Positions 25,395 to 34,772 of a stretch of DNA of 64,000 bases are shown piece by piece. Where the stretch lies: assembly GCF_000016665.1 (NCBI RefSeq), contig NC_009523.1, forward strand, positions 4,649,501 through 4,713,500. Direction: 5' to 3'. How positions within the stretch are numbered: position 1 is the stretch's first letter; every line of letters starts with the position of its first letter. The position numbers and the translations under genes were made by a program. The DNA comes from Roseiflexus sp. RS-1. Its GTDB lineage: Bacteria; Chloroflexota; Chloroflexia; Chloroflexales; Roseiflexaceae. Under the pieces are notes generated by a model. The model saw nothing but the letters and a program-made list of their open reading frames with translations. It made no database searches and was not told the DNA's origin.

Positions 25395-26086
25395 ACAACC
25401 ACCGCCAGACGATACCCCACGCCGTAGACGGTCTCGATCCTGACGCCAGCACCGGCGGCATCGAGTTTCCGGCGCAGGTTTTTGATATGACTGTCAATAG
25501 TGCGTTCCATGCCTTCATAATCGTATCCGGGACCCTGTTCGATCAGTTCTCGCCGTGTGAACGCATGCCCCGGATGACTCAACAAGATGCGCAGCAGCTC
25601 GAATTCGGTCGGTGTCAGGTTGATCGTCCGATCCGCCACCCGTGCTTCGTGCCGGTCGAGGTCGAGACGTAATCGTCCGGCTTCGAGGATGACCGGCGGC
25701 ACCGGTGATCCGCCGCCGGTGCGTCGCAGAACAGCCCGCACCCGCGCCACCACCTCGCGCGGGTTGAACGGTTTGGTGATGTAATCATCGGCGCCGAGTT
25801 CGAGACCAACAATCCGGTCAGTATCATCGACCCGCGCTGTCAGCATAATAATCGGCATGGAGGCAAGGTGGGGATCGGCGCGGATCGTGCGGGTCAGATC
25901 GGCGCCATCAACATCCGGCAGCATGAGATCGAGCACCATCAGATCGGGGCGCTCGGTGCGCGCCAGGCGGAGCGCCGCCGCGCCATCATACGCGGTCAGG
26001 GTCTGAAATCCGGCATGCTCCAGATAGGCGCTGACCAATCGCACGATCTGACGGTCGTCATCAACGACCAGAATACGCTGAGGCAT
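25391..26086 (-). CDS. OmpR/PhoB-family response regulator
   Basis: 231 residues. Receiver domain (1-120) with acidic pair Asp10/Asp11, phosphoacceptor Asp53 in LMVLDLMLPDVDG, Thr in MLTARVDD and Lys in DDYITKPF. The C-terminal winged helix (135-228) has LTPTEFELLRILLSHPGHAFTRRELI and TIDSHIKNLRRKL. It is a DNA-binding transcription factor controlled by the kinase encoded immediately downstream. The small exported protein gene lies 155 bp upstream on the same strand and is a good candidate target. Confidence 0.93.
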   Translation of the reverse strand: MPQRILVVDDDRQIVRLVSAYLEHAGFQTLTAYDGAAALRLARTERPDLMVLDLMLPDVDGADLTRTIRADPHLASMPIIMLTARVDDTDRIVGLELGADDYITKPFNPREVVARVRAVLRRTGGGSPVPPVILEAGRLRLDLDRHEARVADRTINLTPTEFELLRILLSHPGHAFTRRELIEQGPGYDYEGMERTIDSHIKNLRRKLDAAGAGVRIETVYGVGYRLAVVV

Positions 26087-26115
26087 ACCATTCCCTCACT
26101 GTCCGACTTGAACCG

Positions 26116-26158
26116 ATTGTACCAGAAGCAAGCCCCACGTCGTTGTGAGGCTTGCTTC
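26116..26158 (-). promoter_or_regulatory. Hairpin and promoter between the exported-protein gene and the two-component genes
   Basis: A 10-bp perfect stem (GAAGCAAGCC/GGCTTGCTTC, 26125-26158, extended by three more pairs after one mismatch) lies 83 bp after the exported-protein stop. On the minus strand it is followed at once by TGGTACAAT (26116-26124), an extended -10. It probably ends part of the upstream transcript and starts a new one 30 bp before the response regulator. Confidence 0.5.
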
Positions 26159-26241
26159 GGCGGTTCTGGCAGGCGAGCCCGCCAGGGGTCATTGGTCACG
26201 AAACCTTGGGTGTGCGTGATCGGAAGAATATACGCATATGC

Positions 26242-26802
26242 TCACCGGTTCCACCGCGGACCGCGCCCGCCGGGTTGCGTGGTCGGTCCCAATCCCGCAT
26301 GCGCTGGCCGTTGTCCAATGATCGGATCGTGCGCCTGGCGCACCCAGCTGTCGATGGGTGAACTGACCAGCACAGTAATGTGAGTGCGCATGCTCGTCTT
26401 TGCCTCATCAGCCTGTTGCTGCGTGATCACGCCGCTCTTGACCAGTGCGTCGATGCGGACGAACTGTGGTGCAACAAAGGTATCGACGATCTTCAGTGGA
26501 TCAACCTTCTTCGCCTGCGCGACATCCGCAATGGTCTTTCCGCTTTGCAGCTCGACCAGCAGGTCCTGTCGCGACATGTCTAACACATCGGCAGCCACGC
26601 CGATCAGTCCGCCATTGCGCCCCTGCACCGGCATGCCGCTGCCTGTGCGGAGCGCCAGCGGCGTCCCCATGGGACACACGCCGCCGAATGGACAATTCCC
26701 CGGAGAACCGGGACCGTTCTGCGCTGCAACGGTCGGGATGCCGAACATTAACGCTCCGACGGCCAACGCACCAACAATGAACATGAAGATCCGTGATGTC
26801 AT
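26242..26802 (-). CDS. Small exported protein next to two-component system
   Basis: 186 residues from the ATG at 26800-26802, which has AAAGGAG eight or nine bases upstream; the longer open frame is not used. A signal peptide fits MTSRIFMFIVGALAVGALMFG with cleavage near AAQ. The mature part starts with a Gly/Pro region holding CPFGGVCPMG, then helical segments VLDMSRQDLLVELQSGKTIADVAQ and ALVKSGVITQQQADEAKTSM, and a Pro/Gly/Arg tail. The helical repeats resemble small periplasmic chaperone-like proteins that partner stress sensors. No direct homology is claimed. Confidence 0.7.
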   Translation of the reverse strand: MTSRIFMFIVGALAVGALMFGIPTVAAQNGPGSPGNCPFGGVCPMGTPLALRTGSGMPVQGRNGGLIGVAADVLDMSRQDLLVELQSGKTIADVAQAKKVDPLKIVDTFVAPQFVRIDALVKSGVITQQQADEAKTSMRTHITVLVSSPIDSWVRQAHDPIIGQRPAHAGLGPTTQPGGRGPRWNR

Positions 26803-26929
26803 GGCTTTATGCTCCTTTCGAGAAACGTGCTTGCTGTTGATCGCATCTGAAGTGTAGCAGGCAGAGATGGAGAACCGATGGAGAAACCTTGCAAACATTG
26901 TTGAAGCAGCGCAGCAGGTTAATGAAACG

Positions 26930-26958
26930 TTGCATAATGTAACTCTCTGTGATACACT
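26930..26958 (+). promoter_or_regulatory. Promoter of tRNA-Arg(TCG)
   Basis: TTGCAT (26930-26935), a 17-bp spacer and TACACT (26953-26958), 13 bp before the mature tRNA. Confidence 0.65.
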
Positions 26959-26971
26959 AAAGTTGCTGTAC

Positions 26972-27047
26972 GGTCCAGTAGCTCAATGGATAGAGCACCA
27001 GTCTTCGGAACTGGGTGTTGGGGGTTCGAGTCCCTCCTGGACCGCCA
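26972..27047 (+). tRNA. tRNA-Arg, anticodon TCG, CCA encoded
   Basis: Cloverleaf: acceptor GGTCCAG/CTGGACC, D-arm GCTC/GAGC, anticodon stem CCAGT/ACTGG with loop CTTCGGA (anticodon TCG), T-arm GGGGG/CCCTC (one G-U) with TTCGAGT, discriminator G at 27044 and CCA at 27045-27047. It reads CGA and, by wobble, other CGN codons. Confidence 0.93.
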
Positions 27048-27252
27048 CTTTATTTATGCCTCATCGCCGATGATGCTCGTTCCTGCAATTCATTGCAGCA
27101 GATGTTCTTGCACAAACCAACCCTGCCTGCAACCCCGGCAGCAAGACAGGGCTATGCATGCAGGCAACATCGCGCTTGCAGCGCTGGTATCACGAGAAGG
27201 CGTCCGTTGTCGCTGTGACCCATGCCCTTCTTTCTGACGAATACGAGGCGCT

Positions 27253-29643
27253 ATGAATGATGAGACGCCCCTCAGAGTGCTGTTGATTGCCCAGAATGAT
27301 GATGTTGCAGGCAGGATACGGTCAGTGTTCGGTGATCTTGCGATCACGCTCGAACACGTCTCTCCCGAACAGGCGTTGCAAACATTGCTCGTCTCCCGCA
27401 CCGATGCAACCCTGCTCGACATCAGCCCGTTTCCCGAAGTTCCCCTGGAACTGATCGCCTCGATTGTAGCGGTTGCCCCCCACGTGCCAATTCTGGCGCT
27501 GGTGGTCGACGATGTTGATTCGCGTGCATCAGCGGCGCTGGCTGCCGGTGCACATGATGTGATCAGGTCTGACGCTGCAGCCAGTGTGCTGGTCAGCCGC
27601 CTGCGCAGCGCGGTGGCGCATCATCTGGACGTGCATCGAGATCAACCGGTTTCACTCAAGGAGTTGGTGCTGCGGAGCAGCAATCCAGCGCTGCTGATCA
27701 ATCGTGACGGGCGGATTACGCAGGCGAACCCGGCGGCAGTCACCCTGTTCGGCGATCTGACCGGGCAGTTGATCGGCGAGCCGTTTGGGACGCCAATCGT
27801 CTCGAACCTGGTGACCACAATCGAGATTCCGCAGCGCAACGGTGCGCCGATTACGGCAGAGCTGTTTTTGCTCCATGTGCTCGATGAGCATTCGGACGAT
27901 GCCTACCTGGCGATCTTGCGCGCCGCGTCGCGGCAGCATCGCCTCGATGTCGATCTGCGCCTGATGATGGCCGCCATTTCCAGCACCAGCGATGGCATCG
28001 TCATTGCCGATCTCGACGGAATCCCGCACTATCAGAATCCCGCTTTTCAAGCCATGGTCGGCCTGACGCTCGATGATCTGCGAGCGGCTGGCGGTTTGCA
28101 GCGCCTGTATCGTGATCCCGGCGTGGCGCGCGCGGCGCTGGCAGCGGTGCGCAACGGTCAGTCGTACCGTGGCGAGATGCGCCTGATTGATCATCGTGGC
28201 AATGCGCTCAATGTGCATGTGAATCTCGATCCGGTGCTGGATCCCTCAGGGCGGGCGATTGCTCTGATCGCTGTGCATACCGATGTGACGCAGCGAAAGT
28301 TGACCGAAGCGCGCCTGGCGTATCTTTCATCACACGATCCGCTCACCGGTCTGGCAAACCGGACGTTGCTGCTCGACCGGTTGCAACAGGCGTTAGATCG
28401 GCGGAATCGGGAGCGGTCGTTACCGTGCGGCGTCCTGCTGATCAATCTGGATCGTTTCAAACAGATCAACGATAGTCTGGGGCACGCCGTTGGCGATGAG
28501 GTGTTGATTGCCGTTGCAGGACGATTGAAGCACATTACCCGACCAGGTGATACCGTGGCGCGCTTTGGTGGCGATGAGTTCGCGGTGGTGATCGACTCGC
28601 CGGGATCGGTAGAGGATATCTGGCGTGTTGCGAAGCGCGTTCAACACACGCTGAACCATCCGGTCACGGTGCAGGATCATTCATTGACCGTCGGCGTCAG
28701 TATTGGCATTGCGGTCGATGATGGTCGGGCGAAGGATGCGATGACGCTGCTGCACAATGCTGATACGGCATTGCATCAGGCGAAAGCGCGTGGACGGTCA
28801 CGGATTGTCATGTTCGAGGAAGCGATGCACACGGAGGCTGCACGGCAGTTGCAACTCGAGATCGAGTTGCGCCAGGCCGTACAGCATCAGACGCTGGAGA
28901 TGCACTATCAACCGATTGTCGATCTGTGCAGTGGTGAGTTGTACGGCTTCGAAGCGCTTATGCGCTGGCAACACCCGTCCCACGGACTGCTGTTCCCCGA
29001 TAGTTTCTTGCCGATTGCGGAGGAAGCCGGCATCATCCCGACGCTTGGCAACTGGAGCATCGCCGAAGTCTGCCGTCAGGCGCGCCGCTGGCGCGACCGG
29101 TTTGGCGCAGCCGCCGATGTGCCGATCAGCGTCAATATCCACAGCCAGCACCTTGATCAGGCGGATCTGTTTGCGCAGGTCGAACAGGTGTTGCGTCAGC
29201 AGAATCTGCCCGGTGCGGCGTTGACCATCGAAATCACCGAGAAGGCGGCGCTGAACGATCTCGATCTGGTTCTGTCACAGTTGCTTCCGCTCAAGGCGCT
29301 GGGTGTGCGTGTGATGCTGGACGATTTTGGCACCGGGTATTCGTCGCTCAGCCATCTGGCGCGTCTGCCGGTGGACGGGGGCAAGATCGATCGGTCGTTT
29401 GTCCAGTCGATGATGCACGATCCGCACGCGGCGACGATCGTGCGCGCTGTTATCACGCTTGCCCGGGAGTTGCAGTTGAACGTGGTCGCCGAGGGGGTGG
29501 AAACCGAAGAGCAACGCGCAGCGCTCCTCCAGCTCAGGTGTCCGTATGCTCAGGGATGGTTGTTCGGTCGCGCCGCCGATGCCGATACGATGACCAGAGT
29601 GCTGGCGGCGCGACCACATATGTCACGGTCATGCGTTGGATGA
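27253..29643 (+). CDS. Pseudo-receiver/PAS/GGDEF/EAL cyclic-di-GMP protein
   Basis: 796 residues, no membrane segment. Residues 5-125 look like a receiver domain lacking part of the acidic pocket (LLIAQNDDV in place of the usual acidic pair) and with Arg where the conserved Lys should be. Two PAS-like domains follow (about 135-225 and 235-355). The GGDEF motif is intact (FGGDEFAVV, about residue 439), as is EAL (GFEALMRW, about 567) with DDFGTGYSS and the late EGVET. Both synthesis and hydrolysis of c-di-GMP are possible. A BcsA/BcsB-like pair lies at the far end of the window. Confidence 0.92.
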   Translation: MNDETPLRVLLIAQNDDVAGRIRSVFGDLAITLEHVSPEQALQTLLVSRTDATLLDISPFPEVPLELIASIVAVAPHVPILALVVDDVDSRASAALAAGAHDVIRSDAAASVLVSRLRSAVAHHLDVHRDQPVSLKELVLRSSNPALLINRDGRITQANPAAVTLFGDLTGQLIGEPFGTPIVSNLVTTIEIPQRNGAPITAELFLLHVLDEHSDDAYLAILRAASRQHRLDVDLRLMMAAISSTSDGIVIADLDGIPHYQNPAFQAMVGLTLDDLRAAGGLQRLYRDPGVARAALAAVRNGQSYRGEMRLIDHRGNALNVHVNLDPVLDPSGRAIALIAVHTDVTQRKLTEARLAYLSSHDPLTGLANRTLLLDRLQQALDRRNRERSLPCGVLLINLDRFKQINDSLGHAVGDEVLIAVAGRLKHITRPGDTVARFGGDEFAVVIDSPGSVEDIWRVAKRVQHTLNHPVTVQDHSLTVGVSIGIAVDDGRAKDAMTLLHNADTALHQAKARGRSRIVMFEEAMHTEAARQLQLEIELRQAVQHQTLEMHYQPIVDLCSGELYGFEALMRWQHPSHGLLFPDSFLPIAEEAGIIPTLGNWSIAEVCRQARRWRDRFGAAADVPISVNIHSQHLDQADLFAQVEQVLRQQNLPGAALTIEITEKAALNDLDLVLSQLLPLKALGVRVMLDDFGTGYSSLSHLARLPVDGGKIDRSFVQSMMHDPHAATIVRAVITLARELQLNVVAEGVETEEQRAALLQLRCPYAQGWLFGRAADADTMTRVLAARPHMSRSCVG

Positions 29644-29699
29644 ACCGGCTGCCGGATCGGACGCTGCCAGACGGCGCTCCATCCACGCCGTAACACGTG

Positions 29700-30392
29700 C
29701 TAACGCCGCCGCATAAGGAGCGAAACGTAGTACAGCATTTGCAGGATAGCAGTGGCGGCAGCAGCAACATACGTCAGCGCAGCCGCGTCGAGCACCGCTT
29801 TGACACCTTCCGCTTCCTGTCGGGTAACCAGACCATACCGTTCAAGCATTGCGCGCGCGCGGGCGCTGGCGTCGAACTCCACCGGCAGCGTCACCAGGCT
29901 GAAAATGGCGCCGCTGCTCATCAGCAGCACGCCGATCCACGCAATTGCCAGCCCTGCCCGCGAAAATGTGCCGAGCACCAACCCGGCAATCAGGAGCAGA
30001 CCGCCGAGTTGTGAGCCAGCATTGACAATGCCCACGATGCCGGAGCGTACCCGCAACCAGGCATACCCCTGCTGATCCTGGAGCGCGTGCCCCAACTCGT
30101 GGGCGACGACCGCCATCGCCGCAACGGAAGGGTGGGCGATTGAACCGGCAGAGAGACGCATCACTTTCGCGCGAGGGTCGTAATGATCGGTCAATTCGCC
30201 GCCGATCTGCTCGATGCGCACATGATCGAGACCTTCATTGCGCATCAGCACGCGCGCCACGTCGAGACCGGTCATGTTGCGCACATTGCGCACCTGCGCA
30301 TATTTCTTGTACGTGGACTGTACCTTCCACTGCGCCCATAGCGTGATGCCTGCGCCCAGCAGCATAACAATCAGATAGAGCGGGCTGAACAT
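29700..30392 (-). CDS. YugP-family neutral zinc metallopeptidase
   Basis: 230 residues. An N-terminal transmembrane segment (about 4-20) is followed by the family block NMTGLDVARVLMRNEGL, DHYDPRAKVMRLS and the zinc site VVAHELGHALQDQ (His98, Glu99, His102). Three further hydrophobic segments run from about 115 to 230. Matches the COG2738 (YugP) membrane-protease family, whose substrates are unknown. It stands alone between the GGDEF/EAL gene and the ABC exporter. Confidence 0.88.
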   Translation of the reverse strand: MFSPLYLIVMLLGAGITLWAQWKVQSTYKKYAQVRNVRNMTGLDVARVLMRNEGLDHVRIEQIGGELTDHYDPRAKVMRLSAGSIAHPSVAAMAVVAHELGHALQDQQGYAWLRVRSGIVGIVNAGSQLGGLLLIAGLVLGTFSRAGLAIAWIGVLLMSSGAIFSLVTLPVEFDASARARAMLERYGLVTRQEAEGVKAVLDAAALTYVAAAATAILQMLYYVSLLMRRR

Positions 30393-30545
30393 ATTCGTTT
30401 CCTTCTAGCGTTATTTTGCCTGTTGATTGCAACCGGCTTCCTGTTCTCCTGTCGCAGAATCGGCGACGATAAGGTGACGACCTGACTGGCGACTCTTCAT
30501 CGTGCGTGGACGCGGGTTGTTTTCAGAAATCGATCCATGTGGACA

Positions 30546-32117
30546 TTATGCGCGACGGAACTGTCGCTGCGTCAGGAAGGTCACCAATCCAAACGTTGCT
30601 GCCGCAATGATCCCCAATTCAATCCAGACCTCCGGATCGGGCGGAATGCCGCGGAGCATCACATCCTGGAATCCTTCAACCCCATGGCTCATCGGAATGA
30701 GTGCGATGATCGGCGCAACCCATGCCGCAAAACTGTCGCGACTGATGAAGAACCCGCTAAAGAAGATCGATAACAGCAGACTGATCATCGCAAACTGGAT
30801 CGCCTGGCTATCCGATCCGGCGACGGTCGAGATGAGAAACCCAACCCCCAACGATGCAATAGTGAGCAACAGGAGCAGGAGCGCAAACAGGAACCAGTTC
30901 CCCAGGAGCGGCACTCCCAGCAGACGCATTGCTGCCGCGAGCGCAACTGATGCAAGGGCGATAAAGACGGTATAGCCGAGATATTTGCCGATCAGCAGTT
31001 GCACCATATTGGCGGGCGAAACGCGGAACAACTCGAACGCTCCCATCATTCGTTCGCGCACAAGCGCCAGCGCACCGAGCGACACTGCCGTGTGCTGCAC
31101 CAGGAGCGCCAGGACGCCTGGTGCATAGTATACCACTGCCGGATAAGCGCCGCTTGCCTCACCGCTCGCTTCGGTGCGAATGTTCTGATACCGCTGTTGC
31201 ACAGGCGAGACGATCGTCTCAGGCGCGATGCTGATAAAAATCGTGATCTGCTGGTTGAGCAGGGTCAACAATTCCTTTGAGTCGCGCAGTTCCTTCAGTC
31301 CCTCTTCGATGTTTCCCGACGCCAGGACTGCGTCAACGTCGTCGAGCGCGCGGATCGCATCGTCGGTGCGCGTGCGCACCTGTTCGATATCCTCGCTCCG
31401 ACCGGCAAACAGGTTCTCCGGCGGTATCGTTGCGCGAAACTGCACCAGGAATGCGCGCAGGGCGCGCAATTCCTGACGAATCGCTTCCTGTTCGGCGCGA
31501 CTCACCTCGCGTTCGAGTTCGGTCAGACGGTTCGCTCCAAGCGCAATGCGCACCCCTACTTCGCGCGCCTGTTGTTGCGCCAGACGGGTCTGCTCGGTGA
31601 GCAACGCTTTGTTGATCTCGTTGACCTGCGCGTATGCCAGGTACTGAACCCATCCCTCGACCAGTGGATTGATAGCGTTGGAGTAGACCAGGATCGTTGG
31701 GTGTTCGCCGCGCTGCAGTTTGCCAGATATATCATCGGGAATCACCTGCACCACATCGAGATCGCCCTGCTCCAGGGCAGTGCGCGCCTCGGATAACGTG
31801 TAGGCGCGGTTGGTGATCTGAAAGTTGAGACCGATCAGGCTCACCAGTCGGGTGCGCACATCGTCCGGCAGATCATCCGGCATGATGAGCGCCGTCCGCA
31901 GCACCGGATTGCTGTTGACAAACCCGATGCCAAACAGAACCAGCACCAGCAGGGGACCGGCGATCAGGCTGATGATCAGGAGCGGTTGACGCCGGATTTC
32001 GCGGATTTCTTTCAGAAAGCAGGCGCGGATGCGAATGAACCACTGCGATAACCCGTCGGATGGACGCGATGTGGTATGAGAACGTTGTGTTGGTCGTACC
32101 GGCGATGCACTATCCAT
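30546..32117 (-). CDS. ABC-2 type transporter permease
   Basis: 523 residues from the ATG at 32115-32117, with GGGGGAG six bases upstream; the frame is open 28 codons earlier. One transmembrane helix at about 45-65 is followed by a large extracytoplasmic domain with coiled-coil character (RLTELEREVSRAEQEAIRQE region), then five helices in the last 200 residues. This is the YhaP/NatB-like ABC-2 exporter layout. The start overlaps the ATPase stop by 8 bp, so the two are one export system; the cargo is unknown. Confidence 0.87.
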   Translation of the reverse strand: MDSASPVRPTQRSHTTSRPSDGLSQWFIRIRACFLKEIREIRRQPLLIISLIAGPLLVLVLFGIGFVNSNPVLRTALIMPDDLPDDVRTRLVSLIGLNFQITNRAYTLSEARTALEQGDLDVVQVIPDDISGKLQRGEHPTILVYSNAINPLVEGWVQYLAYAQVNEINKALLTEQTRLAQQQAREVGVRIALGANRLTELEREVSRAEQEAIRQELRALRAFLVQFRATIPPENLFAGRSEDIEQVRTRTDDAIRALDDVDAVLASGNIEEGLKELRDSKELLTLLNQQITIFISIAPETIVSPVQQRYQNIRTEASGEASGAYPAVVYYAPGVLALLVQHTAVSLGALALVRERMMGAFELFRVSPANMVQLLIGKYLGYTVFIALASVALAAAMRLLGVPLLGNWFLFALLLLLLTIASLGVGFLISTVAGSDSQAIQFAMISLLLSIFFSGFFISRDSFAAWVAPIIALIPMSHGVEGFQDVMLRGIPPDPEVWIELGIIAAATFGLVTFLTQRQFRRA

Positions 32118-33129
32118 GCTGTTCTCCCCCGATGATCGCATCTGCGGTTTGATCCTCCGGTTGCGCTTCCCACTGTCGAATGATGCGGATGAAGACATCA
32201 TCGAATGTCAATGCCAGTTCTTCGGCGCTTTCGACGACGATATTGGGACCCTGCGGGTCTTCCAGCACATTGAGCACCTCCGGAAGCCAGTCGCCAGCAT
32301 CATCAACGGTGACGTAGAGTTCACGATCCGAATCTGGCACATGCCGCACTTCTTTGACGTGTGGATAACGGCGTAGCGCCCCAATCGCCTTTGCCAGATT
32401 CGCCGGATTCGCCAGCGTCAGGTGGATGATCTCGCCGCCTAATGCGCGTCGTTTGAGGTTCTGGGGCGTATCAATCGCAAGCAGGCGCCCTTGCCGCATG
32501 ACAGCGACATAGTCGCAGTACATCGCTTCGCTAACGATCTGGGTTGTAATCAGCAGGGTGCGCCCTTCGTCACGCAGGGTGCGGAAATACTCCCAGAATC
32601 GCCCGCGCAGCACCGGGTCGATGCCTGCCGTCGGTTCATCGGCAAACAGCAGATCGGGGTTGTGCATCAACGCGCCAACCAGCATCAAACGGCGCTGCAT
32701 TCCGCCCGATAGCTGACGTCCCAGACGGTTGCGTGCAGCAGCGAGATCAACGAATTCGAGCAGTTCATCGAGTCGCCTGCGGATCTGATGACTGCGCATG
32801 CCGTACAGGGATGCGATGAACTCTGCATTTTCCGCAACGCTCAGATTGGGGTAGAGCACGAACTGTTGCGGGATGTAGCCGATGCGTGCCCGATGTTCGG
32901 CACGGAATGTCGCCGGGTCGGCGCCAAGGACGCGAATGGTTCCCTTCCGCGGTCGGTAGAGACCCAACGCCAGGCGAACGGTCGTGGTTTTGCCGCAGCC
33001 ACTCGGTCCAATCAAGCCGAGGATCGTTCCTTCAGGCACACGGTACGTCTGATCGAAGACGCCAGCATGCTCACCAAAAACCAGACTGACATTCGTGGCT
33101 TCGATAGCATTCGCGTGCGTCGATGTCAT
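32110..33129 (-). CDS. ABC transporter ATP-binding protein
   Basis: 339 residues from the second of two adjacent ATG codons, which has AGGAG at better spacing; the frame is open 69 codons further up. Walker A GPSGCGKTT, Q-loop YIPQQFVLYP, signature LSGGMQRRL, Walker B LLFADEPTAGID and switch His in LLITTQIVSEA (His replaced by Gln). A C-terminal extension (230-339, LAKAIGALRRYPHVKEVRHV) is typical of ABC-2 exporters. Partner of the downstream permease. A possible -10 (TATAAT at 33251) in the divergent region serves purF rather than this gene. Confidence 0.9.
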   Translation of the reverse strand: MTSTHANAIEATNVSLVFGEHAGVFDQTYRVPEGTILGLIGPSGCGKTTTVRLALGLYRPRKGTIRVLGADPATFRAEHRARIGYIPQQFVLYPNLSVAENAEFIASLYGMRSHQIRRRLDELLEFVDLAAARNRLGRQLSGGMQRRLMLVGALMHNPDLLFADEPTAGIDPVLRGRFWEYFRTLRDEGRTLLITTQIVSEAMYCDYVAVMRQGRLLAIDTPQNLKRRALGGEIIHLTLANPANLAKAIGALRRYPHVKEVRHVPDSDRELYVTVDDAGDWLPEVLNVLEDPQGPNIVVESAEELALTFDDVFIRIIRQWEAQPEDQTADAIIGGEQHG

Positions 33130-33369
33130 CATACGCTCCTGCACGGTGGCACACCCCCTGTCTATTGTACAGGATGGCGAATGCGGCAAAGAACGCAGTA
33201 TTGCTCCATCACAAACCGCCCCGGATCGTATGTTCTCGCGGGTATTGCGGTATAATACCTGTGCGCAGGTCGCGGCGATACACACCCCCGGCGCGACGTT
33301 CCGGTCCGCGTCGGCGCTCCATCGTTCAAACCACAACCGCCGGGGAAGCCAGCATCAGGAGTCATTCTC

Positions 33370-34770
33370 ATGGCAAGGGGCGACAGGCCAGAGCACGAGT
33401 GCGGCATCTTTGGCATTTACGCGCCGCACGAGGACGTGGCGCGCCTGACATTTTTCGGTCTCTATGCGTTGCAACATCGGGGTCAGGAGAGCGCCGGCAT
33501 CGCTGTATCCGACGGACGACGCATTCATCTCCATAAGGAGATGGGTCTGGTTGCGCAGGTGTTCAACGAAGAGAAACTGCGCCCGCTCAAGGGGCATATT
33601 GCCATCGGGCATACCCGCTATTCCACAACCGGCTCTTCACGCCTGCAAAATGCGCAACCTTTCGTTGTCGAGAGCGCCCTGGGTCCTCTGGCGGTCGGTC
33701 ATAACGGGAATCTGACAAATGCGCCGCAATTGCGGCGCGAATTGTTGCAACGGGGCGTTGGGTTGACCTCGTCGAGCGACAGCGAAGTGATTATCCAGAT
33801 GCTGGCTGGCGGCGAGGGTCGCACGTGGGAAGAGAAACTGCGCGTCTTCATGATCCGTGCCGAAGGCGCCTACTGTCTCACTGTTTTGACGCGCGACACC
33901 CTCTATGCCGTGCGTGACCCATGGGGGCTGCACCCGCTCTGCTACGGGTATCTCGGAAATGGCGGATGGGTGGTGGCGTCGGAGAGTTGCGCGCTGGCAA
34001 CCATTGGCGCTACCCTGGAACGTGAACTTGCGCCCGGCGAGATTATGGCGTTCGATGAGCGCGGTCCGCGCACGATTGCGCATTCACCTGCGCCGCAACG
34101 GGCGATGTGCCTCTTCGAGTATATCTACTTTGCCCGCCCCGACAGCGTCATCGATGGTCAGACACTGCATGCCGCGCGTGTGGCTGCCGGACGCGAACTG
34201 GCGCGCGAAGCGCCTGCCGACGCCGATATTGTCATTCCGGTTCCGGATAGCGCGGTTCCTGCTGCAATCGGCTATGCGCAGGAGTCGGGCATTCCGTACC
34301 AGGAAGGGTTGATCAAGAACCGCTATATCGGGCGCACCTTTATTCAACCGGACGACCGCCTGCGCAAACTGGGCGTGCAGTTGAAGTTCAATCCGCTGAG
34401 TGATAGCCTGGCGGGGAAGCGCGTCGTGCTGGTGGATGATAGTATTGTGCGCGGAAATACGTCGGGTCCGATCGTGCGCCTGCTGCGCGATGCCGGTGCG
34501 ATCGAGGTGCATATGCGCGTCTCATCGCCGCCGATCCGCCATCCCTGTTTCCTCGGTGTCGATATGGCGACGTATCCAGAGTTGATCGCCCATCGGATGA
34601 CGTTGCCGCAGATTCGCGATCATCTGGGGGTCGATAGTCTGGCATATCTCAGCCTGGAGGGCCTCGTTCGCGCAACAGGAAGCGTCAACAAGGGGTTCTG
34701 TCATGGGTGTTTCACCGGTAAATACCCCGTTGATGTGCACTTCCTCGAAAAAGAAGCATTTGAGGCGTAA
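33370..34770 (+). CDS. purF: Amidophosphoribosyltransferase
   Basis: First committed step of purine synthesis: PRPP plus glutamine to phosphoribosylamine. 466 residues. The catalytic Cys follows a ten-residue leader in HECGIFGIY, which is probably removed. The glutaminase domain has HRGQESAGI and YSTTGSS. The PRTase domain has the PRPP loop VVLVDDSIVRGNT. Cysteines near the C-terminus (HPCFLGVD, GFCHGCFTG) fit the Fe-S-containing Bacillus-type enzyme. AGGAG lies eight bases before the ATG. A 116-bp palindromic element begins two bases after the stop. Confidence 0.96.
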   Translation: MARGDRPEHECGIFGIYAPHEDVARLTFFGLYALQHRGQESAGIAVSDGRRIHLHKEMGLVAQVFNEEKLRPLKGHIAIGHTRYSTTGSSRLQNAQPFVVESALGPLAVGHNGNLTNAPQLRRELLQRGVGLTSSSDSEVIIQMLAGGEGRTWEEKLRVFMIRAEGAYCLTVLTRDTLYAVRDPWGLHPLCYGYLGNGGWVVASESCALATIGATLERELAPGEIMAFDERGPRTIAHSPAPQRAMCLFEYIYFARPDSVIDGQTLHAARVAAGRELAREAPADADIVIPVPDSAVPAAIGYAQESGIPYQEGLIKNRYIGRTFIQPDDRLRKLGVQLKFNPLSDSLAGKRVVLVDDSIVRGNTSGPIVRLLRDAGAIEVHMRVSSPPIRHPCFLGVDMATYPELIAHRMTLPQIRDHLGVDSLAYLSLEGLVRATGSVNKGFCHGCFTGKYPVDVHFLEKEAFEA

Positions 34771-34772
34771 AT

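Noticed and set aside
33241-33369. Purine riboswitch ahead of purF
   Set aside because: No three-way junction or conserved purine-riboswitch core could be found in the 120-bp leader.
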